Assembly (NCBI RefSeq): GCF_003970385.1
Contig: NZ_RXZH01000008.1
Coordinates: 1 to 64,000, forward strand
DNA length: 64,000 nt
Direction: 5' to 3'
From: Vibrio aquaticus
GTDB taxonomy: Bacteria; Pseudomonadota; Gammaproteobacteria; Enterobacterales; Vibrionaceae
The notes under the pieces were generated by a model. The model was given only the letters and a program-made list of their open reading frames with translations, had not been told where the DNA came from and searched no databases. Made by a program: the position numbers and the translations under genes. The first letter of the stretch is position 1. Every line of letters starts with the position of its first letter. Below, one piece after another: positions 15,973 to 24,743 of this stretch.

Positions 15973-17079
15973 TTAGTGCGTTAAGTAGTGCTCTAGGAAC
16001 TGAGTCACTTGAACGATATCTTCAACCGCAATGTATTCTTCTGTCGTGTGAACTTTCGCCATGCCTGTTGAGATATTGACTGTCGCTAGACCTTTCGCAT
16101 TAAAGTTATTCGCATCACTGCCACCGCCGGTTCCTTTCGTGAATGGGCTGGCGCCAATGGCTTCGAACGAAGATTTAACCGATTGAATGTGTGGATGAGC
16201 GTCATCAATTACAAAGGCATTATAAGCACGGGTAGATTCGATGTTCACTTGCGCACCATGCTTATCAGCCGCACTTTGGAACGTCGAGATCATGTGCTCA
16301 ACTTGAGCCGTTAGCTTGTCGTCATTCAGCGAGCGTGCTTCGGCAACAACCTTTAACTCAGGCATTACGATGTTAGTGGCATTACCACCTTCAACAATAC
16401 CGATATTCGCCGTGGTTTCTTCATCAATACGCAGTAAGTTCATTTGCGTGATCGCCTCTGCCGCCACCTGAATCGCGCTGATCCCTTGCTCAGGGGCAAG
16501 ACCGGCATGGGCAGGGCGGCCGATAAACTGCGCTACAATTTTCTGCTGACCAGGGGCCGCGTTAACGATGGTACCAATTGGGCCTCCGGTATCGAGTACA
16601 ATCGCTTTGTCTGCTTGAATGTAAGACATATCAAAATGCTCTGAACCAAATAAGCCGCCTTCTTCATGCACAGTAAAGGCGATCTCTATCGTTTTATGGT
16701 CAACGTTTTGCTCTCGGATTACGCGAACGGCTTCCATGATGGCAGCGATGCCTGACTTGTCGTCACCGCCGAGAATCGTATTGCCTTTCGAGCGAATGAT
16801 GCCGTCTTCAATGATAGGTTCAATCCCTTTACCTGGTGTCACTGTGTCCATGTGGCAGCTCAGCACAACGCTGTCATCGATGTTGCCATCAAGATGAGCA
16901 TAGATATTAAAACCATTGGAAACGTCAGCAGGAACAGGGAGCTTATGCACAGTAAAGCCTAGCTCACCGAGCTGTTCTGCTAGGGTTTGCGCAATGAGCA
17001 ATTCGTCACGTGATTCACTGTCAATTTTGACTAGCTGGATAAAGTGATCAATAAGGCGAGAGCGGTTAATTAGAGTCAT
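15973..17079 (-). CDS. M20 family peptidase, PepT-like
   Basis: This 368-aa cytoplasmic dizinc peptidase has the M20 metal motifs: SCHMDTV at about residue 74, GGDDKSG at about 104, and the catalytic Glu pair in VHEEGGLFGS at about 137. A dimerisation (lid) domain follows. The C-terminal TGGGSDANNF and VHTTEEYI match the PepT-like (M20B) group, whose members act on tri- or dipeptides. It is shorter than E. coli PepT (about 408 aa), so it belongs to the short PepT-like subgroup. The exact substrate is unproven. Confidence 0.88.
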   Translation of the reverse strand: MTLINRSRLIDHFIQLVKIDSESRDELLIAQTLAEQLGELGFTVHKLPVPADVSNGFNIYAHLDGNIDDSVVLSCHMDTVTPGKGIEPIIEDGIIRSKGNTILGGDDKSGIAAIMEAVRVIREQNVDHKTIEIAFTVHEEGGLFGSEHFDMSYIQADKAIVLDTGGPIGTIVNAAPGQQKIVAQFIGRPAHAGLAPEQGISAIQVAAEAITQMNLLRIDEETTANIGIVEGGNATNIVMPELKVVAEARSLNDDKLTAQVEHMISTFQSAADKHGAQVNIESTRAYNAFVIDDAHPHIQSVKSSFEAIGASPFTKGTGGGSDANNFNAKGLATVNISTGMAKVHTTEEYIAVEDIVQVTQFLEHYLTH

Positions 17080-17215
17080 TGTAATACCTTGATAGGGAAC
17101 AGAGGCATTACCTTATCCTTGTCTGGACGAGAAAAGCCTGCGATAAATCAATTTCTTCACCGCTCACCGCGACTTTTGAGCAAAATGATATCGTCAGGCT
17201 ATACCTCTAATAGCA

Positions 17216-17674
17216 TTAGATTAATTTGGTGAAACTCAGACCGATCAATCGATTCACTGTTTCATCCGATTGCTCACCAAAGATGCTAGAAGCGGTTTGA
17301 TTGATGTGCAGAATGAAGGTGCGAGCAAAAAGCTGCTGTCGATCGTCTTTCCCTATTTGTGAAAGAATCAGACAAATAAGGGCGCGAAAGTTCCTTTTAT
17401 CGAGTGCGCTTACCCAGCTTTGCTCGAAGGCTGATAAATCTTTCTTAAACTCAATATGATCGGCAAATAGCTTCAGTAAGCGCCCTTGTAAGGCTTCAAG
17501 AAAATCCGTTTTCTTTGGAAAGTGGTGACTGATACCAGTACGAGAAACTCCTGTCTCTCGGCTCAATGTCGTGTAGGACATCGAATCATATCCATTTTCT
17601 AAAAGTTGTTTAGTCACCGTATCTAGGATGAGATTTATCGTGACTAAAGTATCTTCTTTGCTACGTTTCGGCAT
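17216..17674 (-). CDS. LuxT/SwrT-like TetR family regulator
   Basis: The 152-aa protein begins MPKRSKEDTLVTIN and has a TetR helix-turn-helix at about residues 28-50 (YTTLSRETGVSRTGISHHF, then PKKTDF). This N-terminus is very like that of Vibrio LuxT/SwrT as I remember it; the C-terminal half is clearly diverged, so it is probably a paralogue. I set the start at the MPKRSKED methionine. A frame continues upstream to 17740, but no start there has a good ribosome site either. It is divergent from the tyrosine degradation operon, which it could regulate, though that is inference. Confidence 0.82.
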   Translation of the reverse strand: MPKRSKEDTLVTINLILDTVTKQLLENGYDSMSYTTLSRETGVSRTGISHHFPKKTDFLEALQGRLLKLFADHIEFKKDLSAFEQSWVSALDKRNFRALICLILSQIGKDDRQQLFARTFILHINQTASSIFGEQSDETVNRLIGLSFTKLI

Positions 17675-17805
17675 AGGGAATACAGAGTTGGTCTTTTTAT
17701 TGATTGTCGTATTGTAAATCATTGCAGTACAAAACACCATAAATCGAGTTTTTTTGGCGGTTATTATCCAAGTTATTGAGGTGGTAATAGATTTAAAACT
17801 TCAGT

Positions 17806-17823
17806 TGTAAATAAATTGTTACT
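17806..17823. promoter_or_regulatory. Possible TyrR box upstream of hppD
   Basis: TGTAAA-N6-GTTACT resembles the TyrR consensus TGTAAA-N6-TTTACA (left half exact, right half 4 of 6). It lies about 180 bp before hppD in the divergent promoter region, where control by the aromatic amino-acid regulator TyrR would make sense. The fit is imperfect. Confidence 0.4.
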
Positions 17824-18002
17824 ACGGATGGTGGAGTTAAGTTGATGAATTTTAATGAATAAAGTTGCTTTGAAACATTGCGTTTACACTCTTTCGATTC
17901 TTTGACGGTGGCAGGAGATTGGCGCTGAAATATTCATTTCTCGGTTGAGTTAGGCCAATTTAGTAGGAGAAACACGGCAGTTAACATCAATGAGGGATTA
18001 AA

Positions 18003-19076
18003 ATGAACGAAGCTTACAACCCATTAGGAACCGATGGTTTTGAATTTGTTGAGTACACCGCGGCCGATGAAAGTGGGATCGAAGATCTGAAGCATCTATT
18101 CAATTCACTTGGATTTGCTGAAGTCGCCAAGCACCGTTCGAAAGAAGCGTGGCTTTATAGACAAGGTGATGTGAATTTTATCGTCAATGCTCAGCCGCAC
18201 AGCCAAGCGCATGGCTTTGCCAAAATGCACGGTCCTTCAGTGTGTGGCATGGCATTTAGAGTCGCTGACTCAGCAATCGCAATGGCACACGCTTTGAACA
18301 ATGGCGGTAAGGAGTATGTGACCGAAATTGGCCCAATGGAGCTGAGTATTCCTGCCATTTACGGCATTGGCGAAAGTCTGCTTTATTTTGTCGACCGCTA
18401 TCAGGATGGCAATATTTATGATGTCGACTTCCGTTTTTATGACGATGCTAAGGAACGTCTGGCGAAGATGGATGTTGGCCTATATGAAATTGACCACCTC
18501 ACGCATAATGTGAAACAAGGCAATATGGATGTGTGGTCGGGATTTTATGAGCGCATCGGCAACTTCAGAGAAATTCGCTATTTCGATATTGAAGGCAAGC
18601 TGACGGGCCTAGTGAGCCGAGCAATGACCGCCCCATGTGGCAAAATCCGCATTCCAATCAATGAATCTTCTGACGATAAATCACAGATTGAAGAGTTTAT
18701 CCGTGAATACAACGGCGAAGGCATTCAGCACATTGCTTTGACGACGGATGACATCTACCAAACGGTTCAAACCCTGCGTGACAGAGGTATGGACTTTATG
18801 CCAACGCCAGATACCTATTACGAGAAAGTGAACGATCGAGTTGAGGGGCACAGCGAAGAAGTCTCTAAACTCAAAGACCTGCGTATTCTCATCGATGGCG
18901 CGCCAATGAAAGATGGCATCTTGCTGCAGATATTCACCCAAACCGTTATCGGACCTGTCTTCTTTGAAATCATTCAACGTAAGGGCAATGAGGGCTTTGG
19001 TGAAGGCAACTTTAAAGCGCTGTTTGAATCGATCGAAGAAGATCAAATTCGCCGTGGGGTATTAGACGATGCATAA
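18003..19076 (+). CDS. hppD: 4-Hydroxyphenylpyruvate dioxygenase
   Basis: This 357-aa non-haem Fe(II) enzyme converts 4-hydroxyphenylpyruvate to homogentisate, the first committed ring step of tyrosine degradation. The metal ligands are visible: His165 (IDHLTHNV), His243 (IQHIAL) and Glu322 (VFFEIIQRKG). Length and C-terminus (KALFESIEEDQIRRGVL) fit bacterial HPPD. The ATG follows GAGGGA. The end overlaps the next gene by 8 bp, so it heads a four-gene overlapping operon. Confidence 0.96.
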   Translation: MNEAYNPLGTDGFEFVEYTAADESGIEDLKHLFNSLGFAEVAKHRSKEAWLYRQGDVNFIVNAQPHSQAHGFAKMHGPSVCGMAFRVADSAIAMAHALNNGGKEYVTEIGPMELSIPAIYGIGESLLYFVDRYQDGNIYDVDFRFYDDAKERLAKMDVGLYEIDHLTHNVKQGNMDVWSGFYERIGNFREIRYFDIEGKLTGLVSRAMTAPCGKIRIPINESSDDKSQIEEFIREYNGEGIQHIALTTDDIYQTVQTLRDRGMDFMPTPDTYYEKVNDRVEGHSEEVSKLKDLRILIDGAPMKDGILLQIFTQTVIGPVFFEIIQRKGNEGFGEGNFKALFESIEEDQIRRGVLDDA

Positions 19077-20211
19077 GTGGATAACATTCCCTCATCGGGA
19101 GGGAGTGTGCTCCAAACAAGCGCATGCAGATTTTCCCGAAGAGGCTATCTATGAACGCGAGGCGGGTCGCAGTGGGTTCTTTGGCCCAGCGGCTCATTTT
19201 CACCATCAACATGCGCCTACTGGTTGGAGTGAATGGGAAGGGGACTTAAAACCTAGAGCGTTTAACTTCAACTCTGTTGAGAGCGCATCGCAAACGTCAC
19301 CTTGGTCTGTTCCTCATCTCTTACACAATGCCAACTGTAAAGTGCGAGTGTGGAAGTTGAATGCCGCTATGGAGCATTTGGTTCGCAACGCCGATGGGGA
19401 TGAGCTGTTGTTTGTTCATCAGGGCAAGGCGGACCTTTACTGCGATTATGGTCATTTAGAAATAACAGAGGGGGATTATGTCATGATCCCTCGCTCAACC
19501 TCTTGGCGCTTAGAACCCAGTGAGCCAATGTTCATTCTGATGATAGAGAACACGGACGCGGCCTACACCTTACCTGAGAAGGGTATGGTGGGTAATCACG
19601 CTGTGTTTGATCCTGCAGTGTTAGATGTCCCTTCCATTGATGATGCGTTTAAAGCGCAATATTCGGAGCAATCGACACAAGTTCACATCAAGCGCCATGA
19701 ACAAGTCAGCGTGGTCACTTATCCGTTTAATCCACTAGACGCGATTGGTTGGCACGGTGATTTGTCGGTGGTGAGAGTCAACTGGCGCGATATCAGGCCG
19801 TTGATGTCACACCGTTATCATTTACCACCTTCTGCCCATACCACCTTTGTCGGGCAAGGCTTTGTCGTGTGTACGTTTGTGCCAAGGCCAATTGAGAGTG
19901 ACCCAGGCGCGCTGAAGGTGCCGTTCTACCACAACAATGACGATTATGATGAAGTGCTTTTCTATCATGCGGGTGACTTTTTTAGCCGTGACAACATTGA
20001 AGCGGGCATGGTCACATTTCACCCTGCAGGCTTTCCTCATGGGCCTCATCCCAAAGCCTTTAAAGCAGGTCAAGAGCATAAGAAGAAGTTCACCGATGAA
20101 GTCGCGGTGATGATTGACACGCGTCATGCATTGTCGTTTACCGATGCCGCACAGAAAGTAGAAAACCCGGATTATGTCTACAGTTGGAAAGAGAAGCCGT
20201 TAAAGGATTAA
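19069..20211 (+). CDS. hmgA: Homogentisate 1,2-dioxygenase
   Basis: The 380-aa cupin-type enzyme opens the homogentisate ring to maleylacetoacetate. It belongs to the shorter bacterial form. Recognisable parts are the His-rich N-terminus (GFFGPAAHFHHQHAPTGW), the cupin stretch DGDELLFVHQGKADLYCDYG at about 110-130, and the C-terminal NDDYDEVLFYHAGDFFSRD and FHPAGFPHGPHPKA with the probable iron ligands. In Vibrio, loss of this gene gives brown pyomelanin pigment. The start overlaps hppD by 8 bp. The fumarylacetoacetase start lies 2 bp after the stop. Confidence 0.95.
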   Translation: MHKWITFPHREGVCSKQAHADFPEEAIYEREAGRSGFFGPAAHFHHQHAPTGWSEWEGDLKPRAFNFNSVESASQTSPWSVPHLLHNANCKVRVWKLNAAMEHLVRNADGDELLFVHQGKADLYCDYGHLEITEGDYVMIPRSTSWRLEPSEPMFILMIENTDAAYTLPEKGMVGNHAVFDPAVLDVPSIDDAFKAQYSEQSTQVHIKRHEQVSVVTYPFNPLDAIGWHGDLSVVRVNWRDIRPLMSHRYHLPPSAHTTFVGQGFVVCTFVPRPIESDPGALKVPFYHNNDDYDEVLFYHAGDFFSRDNIEAGMVTFHPAGFPHGPHPKAFKAGQEHKKKFTDEVAVMIDTRHALSFTDAAQKVENPDYVYSWKEKPLKD

Positions 20212-20213
20212 AT

Positions 20214-21227
20214 ATGAAGTTAGCCAGCTTAAAAAATAACAGCCGTGATGGCCTTTTGGTTGTCGTGAACAAAGCATTAACGAAGTGTGTTGCTGTACCA
20301 GAGATTGCTCAAACCATGCAACAGGCGCTCGATGATTGGCAAGATGTTGAAGCGCAGTTACAGGAAATCTACGTCGCGCTTAACAATGGTGAGCTAACTC
20401 AAGAAATGGAGTTTGATCCGGCTCGGTGTGAGTCTCCCTTGCCACGAGCGTATCAATGGGCGGATGGTTCAGCTTATGTTAACCATGTTGAGTTAGTCAG
20501 AAAGGCGCGCGGCGCAGAAATGCCCCCAAGCTTTTGGACCGATCCTTTGATGTACCAAGGTGGCTCAGATGCGTTTATTGGACCGCGGGATGATATTCCA
20601 GTTGTTAGCGAAGAGTGGGGCATTGATTTCGAAGGTGAAGTTGCGGTGGTTACCGATGATGTCCCGATGAACGTATCAACGGAAGAGGCAGCAAAGTCGA
20701 TTCGATTAGTCATGCTAGTCAATGATGTCTCTCTGCGTGGTTTGATTCCAAACGAGTTAGCAAAAGGGTTTGGCTTTTTCCAATCTAAGCCTTCTTCCGT
20801 TTTCTCACCGGTGGCGGTCACTCCCGATGAGCTCGGAGCGCATTGGAATGACTCAAAGGTGCATTTGCCACTGCTGAGTTACTACAACGATCAGCCCTTT
20901 GGCTGCCCAAATGCGGGCGTGGATATGACATTCGACTTTGCGCGCTTAATCGCCCATGCAGCGCAAAGCCGACCGTTATCGGCAGGGGCGATTATTGGCT
21001 CAGGTACTGTGTCAAACAAGCAAGGGACCGATTATGGAACGGCAATCTCGGAAGGTGGCGTAGGGTATTCCTGCATAGCGGAAGTGCGCATGATCGAAAC
21101 GATTCGAGATGGATCACCCTCAACCTCATTCATGAAGTTTGGTGATCGTATCAAGCTTGAAATGCTCGATGAAAAAGGCGATTCAATTTTTGGTGCCATA
21201 GATCAACAGGTCGTTAAATATGGCTGA
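20214..21227 (+). CDS. Fumarylacetoacetate hydrolase family protein (fumarylacetoacetase)
   Basis: This 337-aa enzyme is the last step of the pathway, cleaving fumarylacetoacetate to fumarate and acetoacetate. The FAH-fold motifs are visible: GIDFEGEVAVVTDDVP at about 140-155 with the metal-binding acidic residues, LVNDVSLRG, and the C-terminal SAGAIIGSGTVSNK. It is of the short FahA type. The start is ATG at 20214 with AAGGA at 20203-20207; a longer frame from 20184 overlaps hmgA and is not needed. It overlaps maiA by 8 bp. Confidence 0.94.
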   Translation: MKLASLKNNSRDGLLVVVNKALTKCVAVPEIAQTMQQALDDWQDVEAQLQEIYVALNNGELTQEMEFDPARCESPLPRAYQWADGSAYVNHVELVRKARGAEMPPSFWTDPLMYQGGSDAFIGPRDDIPVVSEEWGIDFEGEVAVVTDDVPMNVSTEEAAKSIRLVMLVNDVSLRGLIPNELAKGFGFFQSKPSSVFSPVAVTPDELGAHWNDSKVHLPLLSYYNDQPFGCPNAGVDMTFDFARLIAHAAQSRPLSAGAIIGSGTVSNKQGTDYGTAISEGGVGYSCIAEVRMIETIRDGSPSTSFMKFGDRIKLEMLDEKGDSIFGAIDQQVVKYG

Positions 21228-21876
21228 TCGGATTCTATATGGCTATTGGCGCTCGTCAGCGGCGTATCGAGTAAGAATTGCGCTGAACCTTAAGGGGCTC
21301 GATTATCAGCAGCGTTCGGTACATTTGGTCAACAATGGCGGAGAACAACACTCCGCTGATTATTCTCAACTCAACCCCAATCAGCTCGTGCCAGTCTTGG
21401 TCGATAATGGGTTAGTGCTCAATCAATCACTTACCATTATCGACTACCTTGATGAAGAGTATGGAGGGGGACTACTGACCCCAAAGGGAAAAGAACAACG
21501 TTATTTGGTTAAATCGATGGCACAAGACATAGCGATAGATATCCATCCTTTGAATAACTTGCGCGTGTTGCAATACCTTTCTGGTCAGATGGGGGCGAGC
21601 GATACTGATAAACAAAATTGGTATCGCCACTGGATTGAAACCGGGTTTGAAGCGTTAGAGCAGCGCCTTAACAAAACTCGAGGCCGCTACTCAGTAGGTG
21701 ATGAAATCAGTTTGGTGGATGTGTGCCTTATTCCTCAAATCTACAATGCTAAGCGGTTTGGTGTTGATTTGACGCCATACCCAAATATCAATTTGGTGAC
21801 AACGTCACTTTATGGTGTTGAGGCTTTTATTCAGGCTGCCCCTGAAATGCAGCCCGATGCGGATGCAGCAGGGTAG
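21220..21876 (+). CDS. maiA: Maleylacetoacetate isomerase (zeta-class glutathione transferase)
   Basis: The 218-aa enzyme isomerises maleylacetoacetate to fumarylacetoacetate using glutathione. The zeta-class signature near the N-terminus reads WRSSAAYRVRIALNLKGL; in the eukaryotic consensus a Cys stands where the first Ala is, a change common in bacterial MaiA. The helical C-terminal domain starts at about residue 85. The gene overlaps the preceding one by 8 bp, and its last 50 bp overlap the 3' end of the convergent GGDEF gene. Confidence 0.94.
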   Translation: MADRILYGYWRSSAAYRVRIALNLKGLDYQQRSVHLVNNGGEQHSADYSQLNPNQLVPVLVDNGLVLNQSLTIIDYLDEEYGGGLLTPKGKEQRYLVKSMAQDIAIDIHPLNNLRVLQYLSGQMGASDTDKQNWYRHWIETGFEALEQRLNKTRGRYSVGDEISLVDVCLIPQIYNAKRFGVDLTPYPNINLVTTSLYGVEAFIQAAPEMQPDADAAG

Positions 21877-23011
21877 TCGCTACGATGTTACGTCCACCTT
21901 CTTTGGCGCGGTAGAGCGCCTGATCTGCTTGTTCAAATAAGTCGTTGATATGGGTGTTGGCGGTAGGTTCGGTCATCGCTACCCCCAAACTGACAGTGAG
22001 CACTTCTGATGTACTTGAATAGTGATGCGGTACCGCGGATTGCTCTACCTGTAAACGAATCTCTTCCGCAATATCGATCGCGATATCCAACCCCAGTTGT
22101 GGCAGCACAGCGATAAACTCTTCGCCGCCTACTCGAGCAAAGAACGCTTTGGATGTATGCAGTTCAATATGATTAAGGCAGTCAGCAACGGCTTTGATTG
22201 CTTTGTCTCCGGCCAAATGACCATAGTTGTCGTTGAATGCTTTAAAGTGGTCGATATCAAAAAGGATCAAGCTCAGCTGACTGCGGTTTTCGATACTTTT
22301 CGCCCAAAGCTCTTCAAGCTGTTCGTTGAAATACATGCGGTTTTTAAGGCCCGTCAACGCATCTTTCTGTGCCAACATTTTGATTTGATGATTGGCTTCT
22401 GACAACTCTTCAATCAACCTTTCTTTTTGTACCGTTTCGCTAATGCGTGTGGTGGCTTTGGAATGCAACACTTTGGTGTACAAAGTCACGTAGACAATGC
22501 CTGCAATGGTGATCACAACGACTTCAAAGTAAAGGTGTAATTCCAGTGCGAAATAGAGTGACAGCGGCGCCATGAGTGACCAAAAATAGGTTTGCAGTGA
22601 GGGAATGGAATTGACGTGAAAAATGGTCCCTGCGTAAGCCAATGCTGTGCACCAAATGGTGGCGGCAAGTAGGTTTCGTTCAGGATCAATTTGAATAAAC
22701 CAAATGGTGCCAACCGCCCAGACAAAGCCTAATAGTGAACGTGTTGCCATCAGAGCGATCCAACTCAGCTTATTTAGCTCTCCTGCGACTAATTGAGGTC
22801 TTAACAATTTATCGGCTATAAAACGACAACCGATGACCGTGGGGAACAACCCGATCCAAATCATCAGTTGATGCGTTAATCCGTATGAATAGAGTGAGAT
22901 AGCAACAACGATAACCGCCAGTAAGGAGTGAATAAGAGCAATGACCGGAAAGCCATCGATGACTTCGAGGTGTTTGCGGCGGCTAACTTCATTAACTAGG
23001 ATAGAATTCAT
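21827..23011 (-). CDS. Membrane GGDEF diguanylate cyclase
   Basis: The 394-aa protein has six or seven hydrophobic helices (about residues 18-185), a short coiled linker and a C-terminal GGDEF domain. The active-site motif GGEEF in FFARVGGEEFIAVLP at about 318-323 is intact. DALTGLKNRMYFNE and LFDIDHFKAFNDNYGH are the expected substrate and metal motifs, so c-di-GMP synthesis is likely. The signal sensed by the membrane part is unknown. Its 3' end overlaps maiA by 50 bp on the opposite strand. Confidence 0.92.
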   Translation of the reverse strand: MNSILVNEVSRRKHLEVIDGFPVIALIHSLLAVIVVAISLYSYGLTHQLMIWIGLFPTVIGCRFIADKLLRPQLVAGELNKLSWIALMATRSLLGFVWAVGTIWFIQIDPERNLLAATIWCTALAYAGTIFHVNSIPSLQTYFWSLMAPLSLYFALELHLYFEVVVITIAGIVYVTLYTKVLHSKATTRISETVQKERLIEELSEANHQIKMLAQKDALTGLKNRMYFNEQLEELWAKSIENRSQLSLILFDIDHFKAFNDNYGHLAGDKAIKAVADCLNHIELHTSKAFFARVGGEEFIAVLPQLGLDIAIDIAEEIRLQVEQSAVPHHYSSTSEVLTVSLGVAMTEPTANTHINDLFEQADQALYRAKEGGRNIVATTLLHPHRAAFQGQPE

Positions 23012-23127
23012 TTTTAGGGTATCTCATTCTATATGTTAGGTGAAACTTATCGTAAACGTTTACTGTTGTAAACAAATGAAGTGAAATTGCTCGGATCGTG
23101 GGGTGAAATAGACAGAAAGTGGTACTA

Positions 23128-23142
23128 AATTGGGCGTTATAA
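23128..23142 (+). repeat. Isolated attC-like 3' core outside the integron
   Basis: AATTGGGCGTTATAA here is identical over 15 bases to the right end of attC site 8 (4556-4570). The expected left half is not convincing: the upstream 60 bp have no clear RYYYAAC partner or matching arms. It lies between the GGDEF gene start and a small-gene terminator. Confidence 0.4.
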
Positions 23143-23171
23143 CGCAAAAAGGCCACCTAAATGGTGGCCCA
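23143..23171 (-). terminator. Rho-independent terminator
   Basis: On the minus strand GGCCACC-ATTTA-GGTGGCC is followed by TTTTTGCG. It ends the small zinc-ribbon gene. Confidence 0.88.
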
Positions 23172-23197
23172 GTATCTTCCTTGGAGAATCAAAGCGA

Positions 23198-23383
23198 TTA
23201 ACGCATGCCTTCGGCGTGACGTTCTCTTTGTTGTAGCTCGGCAATGTTGAATTGGCGTACGTCCAGTGTCGCTAAATCATTGCACTCTTTGCATGAATGA
23301 TGGCATAGGCCGTCAACGTATTCATGTTTGGTCAGCATACTTGGCTTTTTACACCAGTCACAGATACCTTCGATCGTAAACAT
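23198..23383 (-). CDS. 61-aa Cys-rich putative zinc-binding protein
   Basis: The product has one CxxC pair (CDWC at about residues 8-11) and a second cluster CHHSCKEC at about 27-34, consistent with a small zinc ribbon. I recognise no named family. The start is ATG at 23383, preceded by GGGGAG with good spacing; the longer frame to 23425 begins upstream of this ribosome site. It has its own terminator. Confidence 0.75.
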   Translation of the reverse strand: MFTIEGICDWCKKPSMLTKHEYVDGLCHHSCKECNDLATLDVRQFNIAELQQRERHAEGMR

Positions 23384-23551
23384 AGTTTTCTCCCCACCTT
23401 TAGATCTAGGTGTTATTTTCGGCACGGATTATTGCATAAATAACGAAGGCTGGTTAAGCATTTGTTATGGTTTATGGGAGAGAGATCGATTGCGCCCCTT
23501 TGAAATACGGGGCTGTCGACATTTCGAAAACTAAGTAACAGTGTTTTGTAA

Positions 23552-24598
23552 CTATTTATTAACGTGCTTGACGATGAGCTTTAAGGCCTGATTTAAACGT
23601 TTCATTTCAGCGTCACTGCCTTTTAAATCAGGGTGATAAATCTTAGAGAGCTGTTTATAACGAGCTTTGATTTGTTTCTCGTCGGGAATGGTGCTCGGAC
23701 TAAACCCAAACAATGCACAAGCTAAGGTTAATGGTTTATCTTGAGCGGCAGGCTCTGCTTTTTGTGGCGAGTTTTGTGGTTGCTGTGCAGAGGCGACTTG
23801 TTGTTTCTTAATATGACGATACATACTCTCAAGCTGACGCTTTTGTTGTTTAAGCTGTTCATCGCGACGTTTGAGTTCTCGCTCTAACTTGGTGTAACGT
23901 TGTTGAGTCGATAAGTCGCTCTCACTGCTCGCGCTTTTTAGTCGATGGTTCTTACGCATCAACCAGACAACTGCGACTGTGGTTAAAAGTAGCGTCGCGA
24001 GCAGACCATAGATTGTCATATTGTAAGACGCGGTGCTGCTTTCGAGAGAGCGCGCTTTCGGGCTTACTTCTATATCAGAGGTATCAAAAGCGACTTCAAG
24101 TTGATCGATAGCGGCCACTTGTTTTGCGCGGCGATTATTGAACTGCTGCTCTAGTACTTTGGCGTAACGCTCTTCTGCATTAGGATCAAAACGCATCGCT
24201 TCTTGATACCACAGTTCGGCTAAGTCGAGATTATTCGCGGGTGTGTTTAGATCTTCGTACAGTTTTCCGAGTAGGCTAGGGGCTTGTGTACTGCCTTCGC
24301 TCGCGGCTTTACTCAACCAGAAAATAGCGTTTTCCGGATCGGCTTTTGTCCCTTTACCCCAAAGGTAACCCTGCCCAACATGGATCGAGGCGTTATGATT
24401 TCCATTCAGTGCGGCCTGCTCATACCAATAGAAAGCTTCTGACTCTGAAGCTTCAACGCCATCACCGAGTTCGTATCGTTGCGCGAGTTGGAATTGAGCA
24501 TGGATATTCTGATTCTGCGCACTTTCGGTCAGCTCTTGAATAGATTGAGCATAGCTGGTGGTTGAAACGAGCAAAAGCAAGGTGGAAAGCAGACGCAA
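23552..24598 (-). CDS. Membrane protein with Sel1 repeats and a C-terminal J domain
   Basis: The 348-aa protein has a signal peptide (residues 1-17, ending SYA), then about four Sel1-like repeats (20-150; for example AQRYELGDGVEASESEAFYW). A transmembrane helix follows at about 193-213, then a charged coiled coil at about 222-265. A C-terminal J domain is at about 290-348, with the HPD motif in KIYHPDLKG. The layout places the repeats in the periplasm and the J domain in the cytoplasm, where it could stimulate DnaK. I know no specific partner. It is monocistronic. Confidence 0.85.
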   Translation of the reverse strand: MRLLSTLLLLVSTTSYAQSIQELTESAQNQNIHAQFQLAQRYELGDGVEASESEAFYWYEQAALNGNHNASIHVGQGYLWGKGTKADPENAIFWLSKAASEGSTQAPSLLGKLYEDLNTPANNLDLAELWYQEAMRFDPNAEERYAKVLEQQFNNRRAKQVAAIDQLEVAFDTSDIEVSPKARSLESSTASYNMTIYGLLATLLLTTVAVVWLMRKNHRLKSASSESDLSTQQRYTKLERELKRRDEQLKQQKRQLESMYRHIKKQQVASAQQPQNSPQKAEPAAQDKPLTLACALFGFSPSTIPDEKQIKARYKQLSKIYHPDLKGSDAEMKRLNQALKLIVKHVNK

Positions 24599-24743
24599 AG
24601 TGACCTCAATATTCAGAAGGTAAAGAATAATTATATCAGTGGTTGTACAGAGATTGGATTAGGGAAGCAAGTTTTGCCAGATTAAATACAACATTGGCTC
24701 CCGAAGAAGCCAATGAAATCACACTTAAATGACGGGTTTTCTG

